DNA of 64,000 nt from positions 5,642,001 to 5,706,000 of the forward strand of contig NC_026504.1 in assembly GCF_000182925.2 (NCBI RefSeq). Reading direction: 5' to 3'. Both the position numbers and the translations under genes were made by a program. How positions within the stretch are numbered: the stretch's first letter is position 1; every line of letters begins with the position of its first letter. The notes below the pieces were generated by a model. That model ran no database searches. It saw only the letters and a list, made by a program, of their open reading frames with translations, and had not been told where the DNA came from. This document shows, one piece after another, positions 56,575 through 64,000 of this stretch. Source of the DNA: Neurospora crassa OR74A. Its lineage: Eukaryota; Ascomycota; Sordariomycetes; Sordariales; Sordariaceae.

Positions 56575-57162
56575 GGCTACAGGTACCTAGGTAGAGGTAA
56601 GTAGGAAACTCTTGTAGAGATGCTTGAGAGATTCAACTTAATGAGGTGGAGCAGATGCAATGAAAAGGGTGGTACGTCTTCAAACGGAGATAGTTATGTA
56701 TGGGCAATCCAAACAAATGACGGGGAAGAGGGCTCAGTGAAGTATAAGCGCAAAAGAAGAGATCACAGGCTTGCTACCGGAGATAACGTTGCAAAATCCG
56801 ACTTACACAATCCCACCCATAGGAGGAGCCCCTAATCACACACAGTACCTCGTGTTGTTTTCGCTAAACTAGCTACAGACACTGGGAAGAATGTGCAAGG
56901 CCAGAACAGGAAGAAAGCGGCCGGAGTGTGCGTGGTCAGTGCTACTACGAGCACCGGCAAGAAGATTTGACGAGAGGTCCTCCTAGCTGCGGGCGTCTTT
57001 CGTACGCCGAAGCTGCTTAGCCTTGGGAGTTGGCCGGGAGATTTTGAACCGCTTCGACAGTTTCACAGTGGCTGGAGGAGTTCATCAACTCAAATGATAC
57101 AGCTATGAACCCGCTGGTGGATATCCGGTACCGCGATACGGCGTCGATTAGTTGTAAAATGG
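56575..57162. other. Region between SDR and HET genes
   Basis: The SDR promoter and the HET gene 3' flank. It may contain a short terminal exon of the HET gene (branch CTAAT at 57147-57151), but I cannot fix the acceptor. Confidence 0.5.
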
Positions 57163-59682
57163 TCAGCACAATCTCACCTCCATCTCCCTTAGCAACCCAG
57201 CCAGCGGTGTCCACTCAGCTTTGTACTCCTCCTTTTTCAGATGCAAATCCATCTTGTGTACGCGTTCATACATCCTTTCCGGTCGTCCATTCAACATCCT
57301 CGTAACGGGCTTCAACAACAACGCCAACAGAGACCTGTTCGGCTCGCCCGAATAAGCCTTTCCTGCTAGTATCAGGGCGAGAGCCTGTACCTCTTCTCCC
57401 TTGCCAGTACGGCCTCCAGGTTCCGCAACCTCCAACAAACCCCTCGGAAAGCCAATTGACTTCCCTTCCATAAACTGCGGCCATGTAAACGTCCACTCCC
57501 CAAACTTCCTCCACCAAGACTCGTTATTCTCCTCGCCATCGCGCCACTTGAGCCTCATATCCAGCACGGTTCCCCTGATAACTAGACGTGCGGGGATTTT
57601 ATGAGCGGCATTTCGTGCCAGCTCTAAGATCTCTTTGTTGTCTCGCTCCCAATCTAGTCGCCTCCATTTCGTTGCGTTCGGTGCGTGTGCGAGACTTGGA
57701 CCAGCTTCAACCTCGTACTCTACATGAATCTTGGTGCGGCTATCGAACATCTTGGAAAACAATCTGTCGCGCTCGACTATACATGTCTTCCAGCCCGCCC
57801 ACGTCCAGCTGAAGAATACCGGCCTCCGGAACTGTGACCGCTGTTGCAGTAGCTGTGAAGGATCGCTGTCGAATTTGCGGAAGTGGTGCCAGGAATCGGT
57901 CCAGAGGAGGCTTTCAACTAGTTTGTAGGTGAGACTAGTCGTTACATCCACCTCCATTTTTAGGGGCAGTTTTGGGTTCGGATCTATGCTTCCCGGGGCC
58001 ACGTTCTCATATGTTTCCCAAAAAGTCCGCAACTCACAAGTCCACAACCTTTGCTCGTTTGATTCATTCCACTCCGGCTGGAAAGGAGCAATGGGCATGC
58101 CGTAGAAGAAGGAGATCCCGTCCCCTTTGTGTATGTTCGACTTTTCCGCTGTGTACATCCCAAAGATACCAGCAACAGCATCGAGCGTGTCGGCATCAAA
58201 CGAAAGCTGTCTCCGGCAAAAGGACTTGATTCGATCCCAGACGGTGTCAGAATTGGACCAATCCGTTATTCGACGGGGGAAAATGAAGCCAAAGTCTGAC
58301 TCTTCGTCATCCAGGGAGAGGCAGCGGATCTCGTCAAACTTGTCCTTGTCCTCACCGCTAGGGTCATCAGGAATCGGCAACGACAAGACCTCGTCCCCAT
58401 GCATCTCGTAACACTGAAAGTACACCATCTGGTCCGTAAACACCAGCCTTCGCCTAGACAGGAGTCCCTCCTGGAACGTCCAGCCGCGGGTATGCCACTT
58501 TGAGTCCGTGATGGCGACTCTTGGCCTTTCGTATAACGCCAGGGAAATTCCTTTTCCTTGGGCAGCAGCCCCAACTTGAACAGTAAGCTGTTCGGCCCTC
58601 CAACGCTCGCTAACCCCCGGCAGCCCATATTCGGGTCCCTCGCCAGCGGCGGCAATGATGGTCAACACGGAGCGGGAGTAGATGTGGCCCATGTTCTCGA
58701 TCTGGATCTGCTTGGCTGGCAGGTCGTCCTGCGGGATGCAGTACCGGTCGATCCAGAGGTACCTGTACCCAAGGCGCTGGACGACTTGAATCGTGTCACT
58801 GATGGTTAGCGGTAGGGAGGCTGGCAGGGACAGTTGTTGTCGAGAGCCAGAAGGGTGCTTGATCTTGACTGGCCCTTCAAAGGGACCTTGGCCCCAGACA
58901 TAACTGAGCGTGACGTATTCTGGTGGTGTCAGTGACTGCCCTCCACGAGAAGTACTGCCGGAAAGGGAGGCAAAAGACACAATGTTTCCCGTGGTGCAGT
59001 CGATGACTTGAAACCCGGGGATGTGGCCTGTTCCTACTACACCACCCTCGTCGGCCTCATGGGAGTCGCACCATACATGTCCGGACCGGCAAAGCTGCAG
59101 CCACTCCTCAACGAGGCGGTAGTTAACCTTGTCGGGAATGATTTTTCTAGCCAGCAGCCCACCGCCCATTTCTTTAGCTCTTGTCAGCATTGTCGTCATC
59201 GAAGAAGACGAGTGGTCATGGTCGACAAGACGCAAAATCGCATGTCCATTGCTCTGGGTATCGAACCGCGCAGGCCACCGGGCCCCGACGATTTGCAATG
59301 CCACAACATCGTGCACATAATCTTTTGAAGGTGAGTCTTTCTTCCCTTCATCGACATGTCGCAGTCGAAAGCCTTGCAAGGAGTGGAACCACTTTAAAAA
59401 GACGCCCATTCGATCCATGCCTTTCATCTTCGCAATATCTTTTGAGCGGATCTGACACTCGAGGTAGAAAGTGCAAAAAGCACACGTTGTTGTCGTCGCT
59501 GTTGGGTCGCCGGAGCTTGGCCAGCCATGCGGCCCCCGGGCATTGAGTGCGGTAAAACAGTTGCATGTTGGTCTCTGGGCTTGGTCAACGGGAAGACGGT
59601 GACTTGTGAAGATGGAGACAAAATCAATTCGGCTGCATGCTTCGCAGAGCTGCGCTGTCCCAGAGGATTCTAGTCCCGTCAT
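57163..59682 (-). CDS. HET-domain protein (heterokaryon incompatibility type)
   Basis: A single long exon of 839 aa. The N-terminus has a Cys-rich module (LCEACSRIDF, CNCF, CAFCTFYLEC) often found before HET domains. The HET domain lies at about 257-405: YVTLSYVWG, TISDTIQVVQRLGYRYLWID, PQDD, IYSRSVLTIIAA, then WHTRGWTFQEGLLSRR. The C-terminal half has no domain I recognise. HET proteins trigger cell death on fusion of unlike fungal strains, or act in similar allorecognition and NLR-like roles; most paralogues are uncharacterised, and nothing here shows a het function. A donor-like GTGAGA at 57177, followed by a CTAAT branch, suggests the true end may be spliced onto a short last exon. The partner gene, if any, is not evident nearby. 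Confidence 0.88.
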   Translation of the reverse strand: MTGLESSGTAQLCEACSRIDFVSIFTSHRLPVDQAQRPTCNCFTALNARGPHGWPSSGDPTATTTTCAFCTFYLECQIRSKDIAKMKGMDRMGVFLKWFHSLQGFRLRHVDEGKKDSPSKDYVHDVVALQIVGARWPARFDTQSNGHAILRLVDHDHSSSSMTTMLTRAKEMGGGLLARKIIPDKVNYRLVEEWLQLCRSGHVWCDSHEADEGGVVGTGHIPGFQVIDCTTGNIVSFASLSGSTSRGGQSLTPPEYVTLSYVWGQGPFEGPVKIKHPSGSRQQLSLPASLPLTISDTIQVVQRLGYRYLWIDRYCIPQDDLPAKQIQIENMGHIYSRSVLTIIAAAGEGPEYGLPGVSERWRAEQLTVQVGAAAQGKGISLALYERPRVAITDSKWHTRGWTFQEGLLSRRRLVFTDQMVYFQCYEMHGDEVLSLPIPDDPSGEDKDKFDEIRCLSLDDEESDFGFIFPRRITDWSNSDTVWDRIKSFCRRQLSFDADTLDAVAGIFGMYTAEKSNIHKGDGISFFYGMPIAPFQPEWNESNEQRLWTCELRTFWETYENVAPGSIDPNPKLPLKMEVDVTTSLTYKLVESLLWTDSWHHFRKFDSDPSQLLQQRSQFRRPVFFSWTWAGWKTCIVERDRLFSKMFDSRTKIHVEYEVEAGPSLAHAPNATKWRRLDWERDNKEILELARNAAHKIPARLVIRGTVLDMRLKWRDGEENNESWWRKFGEWTFTWPQFMEGKSIGFPRGLLEVAEPGGRTGKGEEVQALALILAGKAYSGEPNRSLLALLLKPVTRMLNGRPERMYERVHKMDLHLKKEEYKAEWTPLAGLLREMEVRLC

Positions 59683-60864
59683 GTGTGGCAGCGAAGGCTA
59701 CAAGTACTTGGACTCTTGTGCCCACTAACTTCCTATAACAATAAGGGCAGTGACCAGATGAAGCTCCAGGTGGAAACAAAGAAGATAAAGAAGTATGTGA
59801 AGTCTGGAGAGGAGCAGACTGCTCTCAAAGCCTGAGGAGATGGGGTTCACATTCACGAATTCTCGTGGCCAACCCGCCTGTCAACTACCTCCGTCTTTAC
59901 GGGCTTTCCATTTGTGGATGCCCTCCTTCCCTCTGTGGCTGTGTCGACCTTTCCATAGCCTTGCGCTCCTTCCATATTGTCGTGATGATCCGTTTGTTTA
60001 CTTACGTGCTAGTCTCGCTACTTGTGTACAAGTGGTGTAGTGCAGTGGTTCTTCCATGCGGAGATGTGCGGGGTAGGCGTTCTGCCATGCCGGCCCAGGC
60101 ACAAGCCCGTTGGTTCCGAGTCCCAACACCATTCGCTGGAGCTGTCTGAACGGCTTGATAAAGTGACTGAGTATCTTGGATGATCCGGCCGTGTCATCGC
60201 GAGCTTCTCCTTCGGAGGTCAGAGGTTAGGTACCTGTAGGGCGAACAGGTAGATGCTCAGCTCGAGGCAGCGATTTCGTAGTGGATATCCTCACACTCCA
60301 ACACGGTCGGTTAGGTTTATCTGCGGGTCGGGGCACAAGCAGTTGCCCCGCCAAACTGGTCACTCACAACTTGAAAGGGAAGCTCGAACACAACGGATTG
60401 AGCACGGGCCGCATTTGCTTCCGAAACGAACTTTGACCTTTTCCGTTCGTTGGTTCAATTCTGCCGTCTGCTCCCACTCGGCTCCAACTCCACGTCGATA
60501 GTATCCGCAATTTCTTCACGTCCACCCCCATCTGCGAAAAAAACTATTTCTACGCCGAAACTCTGCGTCATCCCAAGTTTCTTCTTTTCTAATTCTATCT
60601 CTTCCAACCACAACCGGGTTTCCGGTTTCGGTCCACCCACCCCCCTCTACCGCTCGCGCGTGTGGCATTCGGCGACTTCACCAGTGTGCTGGCACACGTG
60701 AAAGAAGACCGATGCGGCAGTTTGACTAGCAGCGTTCTGGCTCATCCACCCTTCGTCGTCGATACCCGTCTGCTTCATTGCTCCCACGGGCCGGCTGGTT
60801 TGAGCCTCTTTTGACCTCTCGCCCTACCATCACCACCATCCAACGCCATCGGCAATCACCAATA
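59683..60864. other. Divergent promoter region, HET gene and GID8
   Basis: No gene is supported. C/T-rich sequence just before 60865 looks like the GID8 leader. Confidence 0.6.
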
Positions 60865-62062
60865 ATGGACCTTCACCGCCGCGTCCAATCCCAGACTTCC
60901 TCAACTTCGACTGCAACTCCCTCCAAACATGCCTTTGAAACGAGGGTGGCCGACGTCAAGTCGCCAAAGAGGTAAGCTTCTTCTTTCTCTATCCTCCCCC
61001 ACACTGCACCCAGCAACATGATGATCGCATTTAATGGGAATCTCTCTGATATCCATGAGGAGAAACTCTGCATCTTATCTCGTAAAAGCCTGAACACTGC
61101 TGTATTCTTTTGTCTTTTCATCAAAGCCACCATCACACACATTGTTTGGCATTGGACAATGGCTAACAGCATGACAGTGACATCAATGCTTTGATCCTCG
61201 ACTACCTGATGATGGAGGGATATCCCAAGGCCGCCGAAAAGTTCCAGAAAGAGGCAAACTTGAAGCCCAGGCAGGAAGACCCTACCATCAATGCTCGTCA
61301 GCAGATCCAGCACGCCATCCATGTTGGAGACATCCAAAAGGCCATCTCTGACCTGAATGAACTCGACCCTGGTGTAGGTTCACCCCCCCTCTACTCTTTA
61401 CACTCCTTCCTTCCCTTGAGATGATTAGAACACGAGTTTCAATCATGCACCACGCATAAGCCTTCCGGTGAACCTTTGGGTTGGCTTTCGGGTCGACCTT
61501 TGGGCTAGCCTTCGGGCTCTTTGATGAGAACCAACCACTTCTTTATGATTCCTCAACCATACATCAACTTTTCTGTCATGCATTCAAGTCTTGTCGGACC
61601 TTGACTAACAGAGTTGCTTAGATTCTGGACAGTGATCCTCATCTGCATTTTTCCCTGCTTCGGTTGCAGCTTATTGAGCTCATCCGCAACGCCAGAGGAT
61701 ATGATCCCTCGGCAGCGATCAACTTTGCCCAGGAGAAGCTTGCCCCTCGTGCTGCCTCCAACGAGCAGTTCCTGAAGGAGCTCGAGAAAACGATGGCCTT
61801 GCTCATCTTCCCGGCTGATAAGCTCCAGCCCGACCTGGCCGCGCTCCTCCACTCTGACCTGCGCCGTAACACGGCAGCTCAAGTGAACGAGGTAGTCCTG
61901 CAACGACACACGGAGCGGCGTGAAGCTGCCATCCGTCAACTTGTTCGCATGCGTGCATGGGCCGAGGCATCGTGTCGGTCCAAGAAGAGAAACCTTCCTG
62001 ACCGTATCGAGCTTGGTCTCAACGGGGATGATAATGGGCATGACCCCATGGTCACAACTTAA
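60865..62062 (+). CDS. gid8: GID8, subunit of the GID/CTLH E3 ubiquitin ligase
   Basis: Exons are 60865-60971, 61178-61373 and 61622-62062, giving 247 aa. The introns are 206 bp (GTAAGC, branch GCTAAC) and 248 bp (GTAGGT, branch CTAAC). The junctions give KSPKRSDINALILDYL and ELDPGILDSDPHLHF. A LisH motif (about 38-68, NALILDYLMMEGYPKAAEKF) is followed by CTLH (about 75-130, with INARQQIQHAIHVGDIQKAI) and a CRA region with RLQLIELIR. This order and length define Gid8 (yeast Gid8/Dcr1, human TWA1), the scaffold of the ligase that degrades gluconeogenic enzymes in yeast. It acts in the cytosol and nucleus. The second intron contains a near-exact 24-bp tandem repeat. It converges with nuo-21. 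Confidence 0.9.
61472..61519. repeat. Tandem 24-bp repeat in gid8 intron 2
   Basis: Two adjacent 24-nt units start ACCTTTGGG and contain TTCGGG; they differ at a few positions. A partial copy precedes them at about 61461. Confidence 0.8.
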
Positions 62063-62976
62063 AGCCTTGATGCGCCTTTAGGCTTTGGGGGTTTGCCTTT
62101 TGCTTTTTGGGCTTTTTTTTCTTATACATGACTGGCGTTTTATTATTATAACTGGAGGTTCAACGGGTTGAAGCATGCTGAAGGCGTTAGGACAGGCGGT
62201 AGAACACGACGCCTTGGGTTGTTAATGAGGCAGAAAGTATTGCCAGCGATTGGGGCATCGCACTATTATTATCATCCGGAGAGGGGGTTATAGCACTTGG
62301 TGCTCTATTGACACAATACAGTAATGTTTTGACGGTCAACCTATGTTCTTCTTCTGCCTCTTGCTGTCTCAAGTGCCATGTTGACATGCCCATAACTCTG
62401 GAGATGTCAGGGTGTTCCTGATAGACTACGAATAAAGAGTGTCTACACGCAGACCCACATTTGCACTTCCATCTCTAGAGCCTCATGCTTCCATCGTGTT
62501 GACCACCCCCTTTTTATCCTCCAGTCTCAAGCACGAACAGCCTGCTCATGTCTTCCGATATCCGTGCTCTCTTGTTGACCTGGTTTCGCTCTGTACTACC
62601 AACATTTGCTTTAGCTATTATGTTAACTCCGGTCTCTTCAAGTCTGTTCCTCTCGAACAAAGAGCATCCATAGTCAATCCTTTTACACAACAGAGATGCG
62701 GAGGAAAAGGGAAGTATCATGTTGTAAAAAAACGAAATGCTTGCTCTAGGTTTCATTTCTCTTATATGGTTCCGTGTTTCCCATATTTGTCGAAGACAGT
62801 CCGTCTCAGAGGTTTCCGTTCTTCCCTCTTTCTTCTTTGTTGTTGGTCGGTTCCTGTAGCAATCCTTCACAGAGGTTCAGTTGATCCCTCTTTTCCTGTA
62901 TCTTCCCTCTCAACATCCCCCTTCCTTTCCGCAGAACGTATGCCCTGCTTCTTCCCACCCCTCTTCCACAGGACAT
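62063..62976. other. Convergent region, GID8 to nuo-21
   Basis: The 3' flanks, starting with a T/G-rich segment just after the GID8 stop. The 183-codon plus frame at 62439-62990 has no domain and lies across the nuo-21 3' end; I do not call it. Confidence 0.6.
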
Positions 62977-63862
62977 TTACTTGGTCCTGACAATCTTCAA
63001 CTTCTTGGGGCTATACAAAAAGTTGTTGGCGTACGCCTTGGGCGTAAAGTGGCGCTGGTTCGGCTCCTGCACAAAGTACTCGTACCCTTGCTTCTCGGCA
63101 AACTGAATGGCCTCCTCCTTGGTGCGGAAGGTCAGGTGCGTGCCCTGCACAAAGTCGCCCGACGATTGCCAGCCCATCAGCTCGTTTTCCCAGCGGTGGC
63201 CCTTTTCGAGCACGTCCCAGTCCATGCGCCAGAGGACGCGGCTGTTGGAGGATTGGGTGGCGGGTTTGGAAGGAAGGTAGATGCTGGGTGCGTGGTTAGC
63301 CTGTGTTGTTTGTTTTATTTATTAGAGGGAGATAACGTACCGAACAGTGCGGGCTTGCAACTCCATGGGAGCGCCCGAGACGACGGCGGCCGGAAGAATA
63401 CCTTCCTCGGAACCATTCTGGATGTGCTTGGGGACTGGGGTCCAGGTGCTGCATTTGATAGCCATTGTCAGCTTCTTATGGACCCAGAGCTACATTATGG
63501 TTTCGTCTGATGAATATGCAGCCATGGCGGTGGGTTGGTCCTCCATTTTTCGGTCTTGCATTATCTAGATATACGGTGTTTGGTGTAATTCTTTCTGGTC
63601 AAGACCGGGGCAGCGCATACGAAGTGGCCTTGTCAATGGGAACATTGTAATCGGGCGAGTTCCGCTTGGGCGTGGCCAGAGGCGAGTCCTCCTTTGCGAG
63701 CTTCTCGGGCACGCGGGCGGACTCGACAGAGGGCACGCGGGCGGGTTCGGCAGAGTCGCTGAGTGCTCGACGCTGAGCAGCACCCATGACAGAAGGCATC
63801 ATGGCATTCGAAGTGCGCAACATGCGCGCCGCCGAGGCGGTGGTGATTCGTAGCGCAGACAT
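62977..63862 (-). CDS. nuo-21: Complex I 21-kDa subunit (NDUFS4 homologue)
   Basis: Exons are 63862-63621, 63448-63341 and 63283-62977, giving 218 aa. The introns are 172 bp (GTATGC, branch GCTGAC) and 57 bp (GTACGT, branch GCTAAC). The N-terminal 35 residues are a typical mitochondrial presequence (ITTASAARMLRTS, QRRALS). The C-terminal NDUFS4 domain (about 110-218) has ARTVRIYLPSKPATQSS, WENELMGWQSSGD, TFRTKEEAIQFAEKQGYEY and the ending KAYANNFLYSPKKLKIVRTK, here noted only by its first and last motifs. NDUFS4 sits in the N-module of NADH:ubiquinone oxidoreductase in the matrix arm and helps stabilise it. Identification as the N. crassa 21-kDa subunit is from memory of the family naming. 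The start is the ATG that opens the presequence. Confidence 0.92.
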
Positions 63863-64000
63863 ATCGTGGGATTTATCAATTATACCGAGCGTCGGTATCG
63901 ATGGAGTCGGGAAGAGGAGTACACGGTGGATTCGGGGAGGGAGCTTGTCGTCCAATTCCCACCGCGAAAAGAGGAGCCGCAATTGATTAGGTAGTTCTTG
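63863..64000. other. Upstream region of nuo-21
   Basis: 138 bp of leader or promoter, running to the window end. No other feature is seen. Confidence 0.6.

Noticed and set aside
62439-62990. 183-codon plus-strand frame
   Set aside because: It has no domain or intron signals and overlaps the nuo-21 3' end; probably chance.

Overview
The window is nuclear DNA of a filamentous ascomycete, almost certainly Neurospora (N. crassa or a close relative). Four things point there. Introns are short (about 50-260 bp), with CTAAC/CTGAC branch sites and GTAAGT/GTATGT-type donors. There is a HET-domain gene and a class I-like chitin synthase. A dispersed 5S rRNA gene has a TATA box at exactly -29 to -26. 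The EF-hand external NAD(P)H dehydrogenase splices to exactly 673 codons, the length I recall for N. crassa NDE1. All identifications are by eye; no database search was run.

Layout. 1-16 kb: a SAP30-like Sin3-complex subunit (+), then chitin synthase (-), the large sulfite reductase beta subunit (-) and the sphingolipid regulator KEI1 (-, 16.0-17.0 kb). 17-23.6 kb: mostly non-coding, with one small unknown gene at 21.0-21.3 kb (-). 23.6-34.4 kb: a dense housekeeping block of RLP24 (+), YPT6/RAB6 (-), NOP53 (+), AP-1 beta/APL2 (-) and EMC4 (+). 36.4-38.8 kb: a MARVEL membrane protein (+) and a GPI-anchored Ser/Thr-rich wall protein (-). After a 4-kb gene-poor stretch come a prenylated UBL3-like ubiquitin-fold protein (+), proteasome chaperone UMP1 (-), a soluble tandem ABC ATPase (+), mitochondrial NDE1 (-) and uridine kinase URK1 (-). 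The last 9 kb holds the 5S rRNA gene (-), a short-chain dehydrogenase (-), a HET-domain protein (-), GID8 (+) and complex I subunit nuo-21 (-).

The genes are not a functional cluster, but themes recur: 60S ribosome biogenesis (RLP24, NOP53, 5S rRNA), Golgi/ER trafficking and lipids (YPT6, APL2, EMC4, KEI1), protein turnover (UMP1, GID8, UBL3-like), mitochondrial respiration (NDE1, nuo-21) and the cell wall (chitin synthase, GPI protein). I rebuilt exon structures by hand. They gave unusual gene architecture: a GC-AG intron in ypt6 and probably emc4, an ATG that is a complete 3-nt exon in ump1, and three introns that are in frame and stop-free. I saw no CRISPR array, no confident tRNA gene, no transposon and no virus-like element.
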